Source: Lentisphaeria bacterium
Lineage (GTDB): Bacteria > Verrucomicrobiota > Lentisphaeria > JABSQK01
Assembly (NCBI GenBank): GCA_013215875.1
Contig: JABSQK010000041.1
Span: forward strand, 1-44,318
Length of the DNA stretch: 44,318 nucleotides
Direction of reading: 5' to 3'
Shown: positions 11,001 to 19,800 of the stretch, piece after piece
Numbering within the stretch: position 1 is the first letter of the stretch
Layout: every line of letters starts with the position of its first letter
Program-made: the position numbers and the translations under genes
Notes under the pieces: model-generated
The model's input: only the letters and a program-made list of their open reading frames with translations
What the model was told of the DNA's origin: nothing
Databases searched by the model: none

Positions 11001-11687
11001 GCTGTGGTAGGTTTCTTCCCAGCCAATAGTGTGGGTGACGATATCGAGGTCTACGCTGATGTGGATCGTAGCACCGTGATAAATAAAATGCATACGCTGC
11101 GGCAGCAGACCAAGCGCCGCGAGGGAAACCCTAACTTTGCCCTGGCCGACTTTATTGCGCCGAAGGACACAGGTCGTATAGACTATGTCGGTGGCTTTGC
11201 AGTTACCAGTGGCGACCAAGTGGATGCCTACGCAAAAAAGTTTGAAGCGGAGCACGACGATTACAATTCCATCATGGCCAAAGCACTTGGCGATCGATTT
11301 GCCGAAGCTTTTGCAGAATACATGCACGAGTACATGCGCCGTGAGTGGGGCTTTGGTGCCGACGAAGGCCTCAGTACAGACGAATTAATTCATGAAAAAT
11401 ACCGTGGTATCCGCCCGGCAGCGGGCTATCCTGCCTGCCCGGATCATACGGAAAAAGACGGACTTTGGGACCTGCTCGAAGTTGAAAAGAATACTGGCAT
11501 TCAGATTACCGAATCCTTCGCCATGTGGCCGGGTAGTTCCGTAAGCGGGGTCTATTTTTCACACCCTGAAGCCAAATATTTTGCCGTCGGAAAAATTGCC
11601 AAAGACCAGGTGGAAGACTATGCCAAGCGAAAAGACTTTAGTCTCGAAAAAACTGAAAAGTGGCTCGGACCAAACCTGTCATATTAG
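8007..11687 (+). CDS. metH: cobalamin-dependent methionine synthase
   Basis: Hcy-binding domain with [10 protein letters not shown], pterin-binding domain, B12-binding [10 protein letters not shown]-terminal activation domain [18 protein letters not shown]. Confidence 0.97.
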   Translation: MNYTNSAGPSLDKLLSERILIMDGAMGTVIQSYGLVEADFRGERFKDYPSPLIGNNELLSLTRPDIIEEIHYRFLCAGANILETNTFNANRISQDDYGLSELVEELNTASVEIARKAIKRYKAENPAANCFIAGALGPLKMSASFLITEDAPAIYFDEVCDVYKEQLLHFINSDVDIILFETTFDTLNLKAGIHTTKGLFRELGIQLPLFLSLTMDKFGKTMISAQSLEASVNAVAHSNAMAIGLNCALGADIMRPFVQEISETAGTYTCIYPNAGLPNEMGGYDQTAESFADECFEFAERGWANIMGGCCGTTPEHIKAIADRVKDLSPRKIPDLEQIPRLSGLAPLNINKEKGFLMIGERTNVMGSPRFKKCILEEDWDKALGIARQQVEAGANIIDINFDAPLMDGKECMTKFLYMIGSDLEISKVPIMIDSSKWEVIEAGLKCIQGKGIVNSISLKEGEDEFINHAQTILDFGAAVIVMAFDEKGQAATKDDKVRICKRSYDILVDQIGFPPEDIIFDPNILTVATGMEEHNNYAKDFIDAIPEIKKLCPNSRISGGVSNVSFSFRGNNTVREAMHAAFLYHAIKNGMDMGIVNAGMLSVYDEIPKDLLTHVEDVLLNRDDDATERLLDFAEKFKGVKTSEAVANLEWREKPVGERISYALVKGIDGFIEEDTEEARQKLKIPIHVIEGPLMDGMKIVGQLFGDGKMFLPQVVKSARVMKKAVAYLDPFMEEEKKRNADTSEKETIIMATVKGDVHDIGKNIVGVVLGCNNYKVIDLGVMVPCEKILAKAKEVNASAIGLSGLITPSLDEMVNVAKEMTREGFKIPLLIGGATTSKAHTAVKIDPEFDEPVVHVVDASLVVGVVASLFSKKNKKQFALDTKADYKVHRENYLERQSKIEYLTIAEARAKKFSCDWKTVEIASPSFTGIRVISDVTCADLIPYIDWTPFFQTWELHGIYPKILKDKVVGVEATKLFADAQAMLKEIADKKIYTPKAVVGFFPANSVGDDIEVYADVDRSTVINKMHTLRQQTKRREGNPNFALADFIAPKDTGRIDYVGGFAVTSGDQVDAYAKKFEAEHDDYNSIMAKALGDRFAEAFAEYMHEYMRREWGFGADEGLSTDELIHEKYRGIRPAAGYPACPDHTEKDGLWDLLEVEKNTGIQITESFAMWPGSSVSGVYFSHPEAKYFAVGKIAKDQVEDYAKRKDFSLEKTEKWLGPNLSY

Positions 11688-11782
11688 TACTGTGCAGGCA
11701 ACAAAATCAATTAAATAAAGATCGCATAGTTCTAATAAAAGTCATCGTTCTGCGTCTTACCCAAAAACAAACCGAGGGAAAG

Positions 11783-12223
11783 ATGAAACAAACTTTTATA
11801 TTATTGCTCTTTAGCTTCTATCTACAATCTTGTGAAGAAGAACCGTATCCTGATGAGCTTTCTGAACAAAATGACGAAATTAAGGTATTATTGCAGGCGA
11901 AACAATTTGGTTTTGCAGGAAAAAAAGGTCAGAAAGAACGAAAAACAACAAAAGCCTACCGATTGTTATTAAGTAATCCAGATGCAAAGGAACATTTTAA
12001 GTATCTCTATGAAAAGGGAAATACTTTTTCCAAGCTTTATGCGCTTTGCGGTCTCAAGCAAACGGATGAAAAAATGTTTGAGAAATTATCAAAGACTCTA
12101 GATGGAAATAAAAATGTACGGACTCAACATGGGTGTGTGTCCAGTGATGTAAGGGCAGGTGAGTTGATTAATCATATAAAAAAAGGGTACTATAAACAAA
12201 ATGCACGTGTTAAAAACAAATAG
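11783..12223 (+). CDS. hypothetical lipoprotein (start trimmed from the ORF-track start 11660)
   Basis: MKQTFILLLFSFYLQSCEEE is lipobox-like; purine-rich 'gaggga' upstream of the ATG at 11783; the longer ORF would overlap metH. Confidence 0.55.
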   Translation: MKQTFILLLFSFYLQSCEEEPYPDELSEQNDEIKVLLQAKQFGFAGKKGQKERKTTKAYRLLLSNPDAKEHFKYLYEKGNTFSKLYALCGLKQTDEKMFEKLSKTLDGNKNVRTQHGCVSSDVRAGELINHIKKGYYKQNARVKNK

Positions 12224-12297
12224 AAATATTTCGCTGTAGTTTTATGAAAAGAATTCGGGGATAGATAAAATATTATAGTTAATATAAGGGGAAGAAA

Positions 12298-12705
12298 ATG
12301 AAAAACCTAATTATCACAATGCTATTACTTTCTGCATTCAATTGTTTTGGAAAATGGACAAATATACCTTTGAATAAAATTGTTGAAAGAAGCCAAATAA
12401 TTGTTATTGGTAAACTGATAAACGTGAAGACCGAAAGCAAAAATAAAGTTGATTATGGGGAAGGATTCATTTCGGTTCAAACCGTATTAAAAGGCAAATT
12501 AGATAATAAGAAAAAATTGAAACTAATTTGGAGTCATCCTCAAGGATTAAGTAACCGTATCGATCATGCGAATAAAACAAAACTTGGGATATGGTTATTA
12601 CAAATTCAGAAAGATGGAACAGTTAGGGCGGATTATCCTAGAAGATACCTGCCCATCGATAAGAGAAAAGAAATTGAAGACTTAATTAAAAAAGAAAAAC
12701 AATAA
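12298..12705 (+). CDS. secreted hypothetical protein
   Basis: Signal peptide; AGGGG-like RBS; similar to the central region of the next ORF. Confidence 0.6.
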   Translation: MKNLIITMLLLSAFNCFGKWTNIPLNKIVERSQIIVIGKLINVKTESKNKVDYGEGFISVQTVLKGKLDNKKKLKLIWSHPQGLSNRIDHANKTKLGIWLLQIQKDGTVRADYPRRYLPIDKRKEIEDLIKKEKQ

Positions 12706-12760
12706 TTAGGAACTTCTCTGGAAAAGCAGTGACTTAGGACATAAACATAATGGTGGGACA

Positions 12761-13603
12761 ATGATGTATAGAAAATCGAGAAAAATAAAATTACTTCTAA
12801 GTATGGGCTTCTTTCTAGCTCCATTAGTCGCATTTCCAGATAGACTTCCCTTGCTTGATGAAGATCTGACGGACCAAGCGAATATCGTGCTAATTGGCAA
12901 GGTGATGAATGTAAAGGCAAAACAAAAAGAAGGGCCAGCGACGGCGACCATAGAAGTTCTTGAAATATTAAAAGGCAAGAAAGTCGATGGGGAAATACAA
13001 CTTGCCTTTCAGATAAGTGAAGGAAACAAATACCCCAGATCGGGGCAGCTTCGAAAAAATGAGAAATATTCACTATTTCTAAAGCGTTCTGCCAGGGGTT
13101 ATACTCTCGTCAATCAATTCGATGCGGCAAGAAAGCTCACGCCTGAAGAGGAGAAAAAGACCCGGAATCTTGTTAAAAGTGATGCGAAGTATGATGCGCT
13201 TTTTAAGCATATTAAAGTAATTCTAACGGTTGAGAAGACTGAACTAAAGCAAGGTGAGAAAGTGAAACTTACCTTCAGTATTGTGAACAATGGAAAGGAG
13301 AATTTTACGATAAATGGAGCAGTAGTCAATGCGAAAGGCCAGCTTCAAATGCAGGGTTGGATGAGATTGATATACGAAAAACTGAAGGGCAAAAAAGCCC
13401 CTGAGATGCGGTACCTGGGAGGCTCTCATAACTGGAAAACACCCGACATAATCATTCCACCGGGTGCCACCAGGAAATGGGATGCTGTGTTTGAATGGGG
13501 GTCTGACTACGGGCAGCTTCCGGGCGAATATCGCTTGCGCTGGAAATTTGGCAAGGTTGTTTCGAACCCGGTCACGTTTAGGGTTCTTGAGCGAGTGAAA
13601 TAG
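12761..13603 (+). CDS. secreted hypothetical protein, partial paralogue of the 12298 ORF with an extra C-terminal domain
   Basis: Signal peptide; 'IVLIGKVMNVKAKQ...VLEILKGKK' compares with 'IIVIGKLINVKTES...VQTVLKGKL' in the preceding ORF. Confidence 0.65.
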   Translation: MMYRKSRKIKLLLSMGFFLAPLVAFPDRLPLLDEDLTDQANIVLIGKVMNVKAKQKEGPATATIEVLEILKGKKVDGEIQLAFQISEGNKYPRSGQLRKNEKYSLFLKRSARGYTLVNQFDAARKLTPEEEKKTRNLVKSDAKYDALFKHIKVILTVEKTELKQGEKVKLTFSIVNNGKENFTINGAVVNAKGQLQMQGWMRLIYEKLKGKKAPEMRYLGGSHNWKTPDIIIPPGATRKWDAVFEWGSDYGQLPGEYRLRWKFGKVVSNPVTFRVLERVK

Positions 13604-13765
13604 GTCGATTTGTTTTGTTTAATTACGTCCAGAGAATTAGAAAACAGAATAAGAAGTCTGATAAATTGACAAACCGTCCTTCGATCGTTATCTTCAAGCA
13701 CCAACTTGGGATCTTTTGCAGAAAATTTACAGAAACTCCGAGATAAGCATTCAAATAATCATTAG

Positions 13766-14467
13766 GTAAATAGTGAATCAGAAATCATACATCGAGGAAT
13801 ACTACCAATTCTCAGTGGGATAAAAAAACATAGCAAAGGATCTGAATTTGAGCTTGTATTGGTCATCAATTCAGACGCGTCTGATTACGAGAAAACGCCT
13901 ATTAAATACAAAATGCTTATGGGTAATTTTGAGTTTATTTCCAAGATATTTATTCGAGAGAACCATGCACTAGATATCGGTGCATATGATTATGGTTACA
14001 AGCATTGCTTAAATGAGGGCTTCAGTGGAAGAGTGATGTTTATTAATAGTTCTGTCAGTGGACCTCATTCGGATGGGTGGTTAGATAAATACGAAGAATT
14101 ATTTTTAAGCCATTCGCAGATTGGTCTTTCCGGAACTACCACGAACACATCTCCTGCTAAGGATGCAGGAGTATCAACCCAGGAACATGTGCAGAGCTGG
14201 CTTCTATACAGTGATATGAGTATACTTAAAGACTGTTTTGGGGATAGCCTTCTTTCGAATGCGAGTTACAAGACTAAGCTAGATGTAATTGAAAATGGTG
14301 AAATATATATAAGCCAAAAAATACTGAACAAGGGTTATGGAATAAACTGTATGGCGTTTCCTAAGCTACATTTCTTTAAAGGCGACTCATGGCCTTATCC
14401 TTTTAAATTTCGCTGGCGGGGTAGAGATAAAAGCTTACAACAATTTATAAATACCACTATAGTCTGA
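13766..14467 (+). pseudogene. glycan/rhamnan-synthesis-like (glycosyltransferase-associated) protein, probably 5'-truncated
   Basis: Motifs RENHALDIGAYDYG, VMFINSSVSGPH, HVQSWLLYSDMSIL, EIYISQKILNKGYGINC; the only start in the ORF track is TTG at 13859, while homologous-looking frame continues upstream to an in-frame TAG at 13763-13765. Confidence 0.5.
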
Positions 14468-14747
14468 AGGTAGCAAACGGTAAGGTTCTTTAAAATGTAT
14501 ATACATAACCAGTCACTGCACTGAATGTTAAAGCGCTACGTGTTTTTTCGCCGATGAACCAGGCTGTTGAGATAGGGAGGAATGCGACTTTCTCTAATTT
14601 GATGATTAACAGCGATTCCAAAATTTATTTGATTTTGCTGAGAAAGCCATTAGCGTGATTGCATAGATGGTAGGTGAAAATATCGTTCGAGATTCTATTG
14701 CCTGATTTGCCCTTAAGTTAAACTAAATAATAATGGATAAAAAATCT

Positions 14748-15263
14748 ATGAAACAGTTACTAATTGCATTTTTGTTGATTGCCTCAACGATCTATTGCGA
14801 AGATAAAGTTATCAAACGTGATGGACAACCGGATACTGTAATAACAAATTCTAAAAAAATGGATTCGGCAATAAAAGAGGCTAAAGAGAATATAAAAACC
14901 TTTATTACATTAGTAAAAGCGACTAAGGATTATAAAAACTTTTTTATTAAAAGAGGATTTCCTGATGATAAAGGAAACCATGAACATATTTGGATTTCAT
15001 TACTAAAATATGGAAATGGAAAGTTTACAGGAACACTCAATAACAAACCTCTCAATATAAAGAAAATGAAGCTCGGGCAGGTCGTTACCGTGGGTGAAAA
15101 AGAGATTTCAGATTGGATGATTACGTCACCTAAGGGATTAAAAGGCGGCTATACGCTTGTGGCACTTATATATGGTACGAAGGATCAAGAAACCTATCAA
15201 AAGCAATTTGGTATTGACTGGAAGAACTATAAGTTTTTGAAAAAAATTAAGTCGAAAAAATAA
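14748..15263 (+). CDS. DUF2314-like secreted protein
   Basis: Signal peptide from internal Met; 'HIWISLLKY...FTGTLNNKP...KLGQVVTVGEKEISDWMI...KGGYTLV' pattern typical of DUF2314. Confidence 0.7.
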   Translation: MKQLLIAFLLIASTIYCEDKVIKRDGQPDTVITNSKKMDSAIKEAKENIKTFITLVKATKDYKNFFIKRGFPDDKGNHEHIWISLLKYGNGKFTGTLNNKPLNIKKMKLGQVVTVGEKEISDWMITSPKGLKGGYTLVALIYGTKDQETYQKQFGIDWKNYKFLKKIKSKK

Positions 15264-15380
15264 TCCGTCCCGGACCCTATTTTCATATTCTTGAAATTGT
15301 TATTTTGTCTGAAAGTAAAATGGTGATTCGTCGTTCACCCTCTTAGCGCTGAATTAATCAGCATTAACAATGAGGGAAAA

Positions 15381-15836
15381 ATGAAAATCGCAGAAGCACT
15401 ATTATTACGCGCTGATTTACAAAAGAAATTAGCATCATTACGTGAACGCTCAATTAAGTACGCAGTTACACAGGAAGGCGTTGATTTACCTGAAGATCCA
15501 AAAGCTTTAATTAAAGAATCTGTCTCTGTTTTGAAAGAGCTTGAAAAGCTTGTTTGCAAGATCAACAAGGCGAATAGCGATACGACGCTATCTGATGGAC
15601 GTACAATTGCCGAAGCAATCGCAGGTCGCGAACGTTTAGCAAAACAGCACTCATTGTTACAAGCAGTTCTCGAGGGTTCTAGTCATGAACCAGACCGCTA
15701 TAGCATGAGTGAAATCAAATGGATCTCAACTGTCAATGTGAAATCGATGCAGAAGGAACTTGAGGATATCTCAAAGAAGCTTCGTGAATTAAATGCAAAG
15801 ATTCAAGAAATGAATTGGCAGGCTGAATTGGCTTGA
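15381..15836 (+). CDS. DIP1984-like (septicolysin-like) family protein
   Basis: MKIAEALLLRADLQKKLASLRER N-terminus and SDGRTIAEAIAGRERL are characteristic. Confidence 0.75.
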   Translation: MKIAEALLLRADLQKKLASLRERSIKYAVTQEGVDLPEDPKALIKESVSVLKELEKLVCKINKANSDTTLSDGRTIAEAIAGRERLAKQHSLLQAVLEGSSHEPDRYSMSEIKWISTVNVKSMQKELEDISKKLRELNAKIQEMNWQAELA

Positions 15837-16026
15837 TGGCTTCTGGGCGAGCGTGGAACCCCGGTTTCCGAACCGAGGGGTGGAAAATATATTGGTTCGG
15901 CTTTGGTTCGTGGAGGGCAACGTTAAAATAACAACTCAGCCCATCACAACTAATAAATTAATCCTGGATAGCAAGGCGTCTAGATTAGACCTGACAAGCT
16001 ACTACCACACGCTGACAGAAGCCATC
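15835..16026 (+). other. inverted-repeat-bounded structured element (candidate ncRNA, complex terminator or miniature element)
   Basis: GATGGCTTCTG (15835-15845) is the perfect reverse complement of CAGAAGCCATC (16016-16026); followed by T6; internal hairpins at 15858-15881, 15915-15942 and 15978-15990. Confidence 0.5.
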
Positions 16027-16034
16027 TTTTTTAC

Positions 16035-16283
16035 TTATTGATCAGCCTTGTCCTGCCATTCGGCAGTCGTATCGCTGGTCTTTTTTAAGAGTTCTATTTT
16101 TTTGGAACTTTCGTTGAGGCGTTTTTGACAAAAGCGATTGAGTGCTGTGCCGCGTTCATAAAAGGCCAGGCTGTCATCCAGGCTTAAGTCACCGGATTCC
16201 ATTTTTTCGACAATCTCTTCGAGCTCATTAAGTGCATCTTCAAATTTTGTATCTTCAGGTATTTCTATTGCTTTATCCGTCAT
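16035..16283 (-). CDS. xseB: exodeoxyribonuclease VII small subunit
   Basis: FEDALNELEEIVEKMESGDLSLDDSLAFYERGTAL motif; start trimmed to MTDKA. Confidence 0.92.
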   Translation of the reverse strand: MTDKAIEIPEDTKFEDALNELEEIVEKMESGDLSLDDSLAFYERGTALNRFCQKRLNESSKKIELLKKTSDTTAEWQDKADQ

Positions 16284-16284
16284 T

Positions 16285-16668
16285 TTATTCCTTTTCCATA
16301 TAACGTAATTTACCATAGGGTATTGATATATTCAAATGCTTGCTCTCAAAGGATTCGTAGTTAATTTTCCACTGAAATGATGTTTTGCTATAGCATACCA
16401 ATTCAAAAATCCACATTCCGCGTTTTCCAAGTTTTGATTCCCAGCGCCAGGTTTCGAACTCATCACTATCTATTTTTTTTAGTTCGCCTTCAAAGAGGGT
16501 ATGTAGTTCATCTGGCTTCATGCCATTTTTTACACGTTTTAAAATAGGCGGCCAGGGAATTTTACCAAATTCGTTTATCGCCTTTACACGTCTCCGCAAA
16601 TTTATCAGAAAGAGCGTTATCATGAATATAATAATTCCCAGAGGGATTAATATGATGAGCTTGAGCAA
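16285..16668 (-). CDS. hypothetical membrane-anchored protein
   Basis: Single N-terminal TM segment; adjacent to xseB. Confidence 0.55.
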   Translation of the reverse strand: MLKLIILIPLGIIIFMITLFLINLRRRVKAINEFGKIPWPPILKRVKNGMKPDELHTLFEGELKKIDSDEFETWRWESKLGKRGMWIFELVCYSKTSFQWKINYESFESKHLNISIPYGKLRYMEKE

Positions 16669-16691
16669 AATAATTGATTCCTTTTAATAAT

Positions 16692-16727
16692 TAGCCTGAA
16701 AGATAATCCATTTATAAATTCAGGCTA
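16692..16727. repeat. inverted repeat TAGCCTGAA-N18-TTCAGGCTA upstream of the 1230-aa gene
   Basis: 9-bp perfect arms read directly. Confidence 0.55.
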
Positions 16728-16758
16728 GTAGTCTGTCTACGCAAATTTAGTCTCGTTT

Positions 16759-16772
16759 GAGCACTAGTGCTC
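16759..16772. promoter_or_regulatory. perfect 14-bp palindrome GAGCACTAGTGCTC, candidate operator
   Basis: Self-reverse-complementary; 37 nt upstream of the ATG at 16810. Confidence 0.45.
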
Positions 16773-16809
16773 GGTCAATACGCAGATATAGTTAATTTAC
16801 AGGTATAAT

Positions 16810-19800
16810 ATGAGTGATGATTATGAAAAATACTATGAAGGCAGCAACCGCACACAACGCTTAAAGCGTAGTGAAAACATAAGTCCGCGGGAGCTCTTTC
16901 GTCGCTTTAACTGGCTGTGGGACAAAGCTTTGTATTGGGGCGGTGTGGATGAATCACCCGCGCCTGTTTATATGGAATCGTGTCGCTCAAGCTGGTCGAT
17001 CCTACATGAACGCCTGCGGGGATGTAAGCCCGGGCTTTATTCTGTGGAACTAAGCTACACGCCGACGCTGCATGAAAATGGTCCCAAAGTCGGGAACGTC
17101 TGCCTGGTAAGCGCTCAGCGCTTGTCAGATGCAAACTATCTCTTGTCGCAGGCGCAATACATAAAAAAAGAAATTGAAACGCACCTCGAAGATGAGGACT
17201 TTGACAGCTGGATGCAGCGTATCTTTATGCGCTTGAAGCGCTTTTCCATCGCTTATAATTCGGCAAATGAAAAAGGGGTGGATCAATTGGTTCTGGAAGC
17301 TCACTGTGCGTGGATTGGCAGTGAACAGTTCCGCCCATCAAAACGAATCGATGATAAAACCCTTATCGAATTTCTCGAAGAACCTGCGACAATTGACCGG
17401 CGTCATGAGATTGCTTCGATTGTTGCCGGGCAGCGCAGTCTTTTCTATAAGCGCCTACCCGGATTGGACCACTGGTACCGTATTGGGCAACAGCTCAATC
17501 AATGGACACCGGATGTATTAATTTTATTTAAGAATAAGGCACAATGCCAACGGGTGAGCTCGCTTATTTCCAATTGGCCGCAATTAAACAACAGTGCCTG
17601 GTTGACCATGGTGCGCGAACATCAACTGCTCGCTGTGAAACCAGAAGCTGTACGCCTGCTGACAAATAGCCCGCAGATTATCAGTGCCATGAAACGCCTC
17701 GAGCAAGAACCGCAAAAACGGCTCAAATACTTTTTAAGTTTTCTCGGCGATATCATGCAGAGTGAAAATTACTTTAATTGGGATGAGGAAGAGATTGTCA
17801 CGAAAAATATAGCATTTGATGAAAGTGCCTTGGATTACTTAAAAATGCATCTGGCCGATGAGGGTATCAATCTTGTTTTTGGTCAGGAAAAACGTGCTTT
17901 AAAATTACTGATGCTTTGGATGCTGGATGTTAAATTGACCAAAACTCTGCAAAAAGAATTGGAATGTGTCCGCAGTGATCTCGACCCGAATTACCAGCTC
18001 CTGACAAATCTGGAAAATTTTCTGAAACCCTTATTGGTAAATCCAGCACCTGAAGTTTACGGTGCAATAGCCGTTGTCAGTGGTCGTCTGTCCGCGGTCT
18101 ATACTATTGAAGCGGTGGTTAATCCGCTTGCCCACTGGCTGGATCTTTGCCGGGCTAGTTGCATTACGGGATCTTGTGGAAGCGGGGGTTTACGCTATGC
18201 CCTAAAAAGTATACTGAATAGTACGGGATATCTGGAAGATATTAAACACGAAAATCCGGATGTATTGTTTAAAGTAATTTATCAGCATGGGCATTCACTG
18301 GCATACAGTGTAGCAGGAATCGATGCACAGGTACCATCGCATAAAAATCTTCTCAAGGCATATCACCCGGATAAAACATTTAACATCCTTGCCTTGCTCT
18401 GCCGTATCCCAGAAACGTATCATGGGATGATTCATGAATTGTGCAACAGTGGCTTGATTCACTGGCTCGATGAAGTCGCAAGATACCAACCCAAGGCGCT
18501 CGAAAAAGCATGCGAATTTTTATTCTTAGCGGACGACAGCTGGCAGGAATTGGAATATTACGATGCCTATAGCTGGGCAGAATTATTTAAACTTAGCAAT
18601 CTTGCTTTAGCAGAAAATATCGCTGACTGGACTGTGTCGCTCTACAACGAGGGGTTTAAATGGTCGCAAATCGTTTATCTGCTTGATGATATAATGTCAT
18701 TCCTCAACCGGGGACAGGAAAAATTGCAGCGCCAACAATTCCTGAATAAACAGTTTTTTATGATCGACCGCTTATTTGAAAATTGTCAGTCCATGACAAG
18801 TGATAAGCGGGGAGCAGTGGATGCATTTAGCTCTGCCACCTGGGTGCTCGATATTTTGTTTTATGCGGAAACACATAATATTCGTTTTGTTAATTTGATG
18901 GATGACATATTAAAATTTAATCAGAGCAACAAAGACATTAATTTTGAATCAGAGGATCTGGAACTGGATATTCTTTTAAGTGCGGGTGAGAATGAACGCT
19001 TGCTCAATTGTTTCAGGCAGCAAATACAACAGAGCTATAGCTACCCTGTACCGGCAGTAAATACCTGGAACTTTTTGAAAAAACATCCGATGATTCAGAA
19101 GTTTTTAAATCGCAGTTGCGACCGCCCGGAATTAATCACCCGTATTAAACAGCTGCTCCAGCGTATGGCACTGGCCTTACGCCTGCAATCATCTTACCAA
19201 CTGAGTACGCAATTTACCGTCTGGGAGGAACTCATCTCGGTGGATGAAAGCGATGTAACGATTCCTGATTCTGTGCCAAAGGCATTGAGAGATAATTACA
19301 GTAAGCTGTTGGTCTTTCGAAAAAATTCAAAACAGACTGATCTGCCAAAATCCATTAAAAAGATTTTGAAACAAGAAAAGAATTATGAAAAAGAATTGAG
19401 TAAACTGGAATCAATAAACGGCGCTTCGATTAATGAGTCGCAGCGTATTCGTATTGATCGTTTGACGGATTATCTCGAGGACAAAGAGTCGCTCCAGGAT
19501 TATGTGGAAAAAGAATTGGGTTCTGAATTGACGAAGCAGCTGATGTTTGCCAAACTTGCTTTTCTCGAGCACATTTGTCAAGATGCGATTAGCCGTTACT
19601 GGCGTTTAATGGGTGCTGAATCAGCCATAGTACACAATGACCAACACTGGGATAATGCCCTGTTCATGAGCATGGGGATTGATGAAAATCGCCGTCTGCT
19701 CAAGGAATTAATCCGTGCTGAAGCCAGCGGCCATACAAACTGGATCGCCAAGCACCCGACCAATAAGCGATTCATTGACGGGTTGAAAACACATAATATC

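Noticed and set aside
8739-11388. Multiple antisense and alternate-frame ORFs inside metH
   Set aside because: All overlap a highly conserved metH reading frame and look like shadow ORFs with no family signal.
11660-11782. Upstream extension of the lipoprotein ORF
   Set aside because: The extension overlaps the metH 3' end and places the clear lipoprotein signal peptide internally; the start at 11783 fits better.
15894-15910. GGTTCG repeats resembling tRNA T-arm boxes
   Set aside because: No matching acceptor, anticodon or D-arm could be assembled around them.
15835-16026. Possible integron attC site
   Set aside because: Inverted-repeat ends lack the GTTRRRY/RYYYAAC core boxes, and no integrase or cassette array is visible.
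15853-16041. 62-aa ORF MEPRFPNRGVENILV...
   Set aside because: Lies entirely within the inverted-repeat element, has no RBS or recognisable family, and overlaps the xseB 3' end; more likely non-coding.
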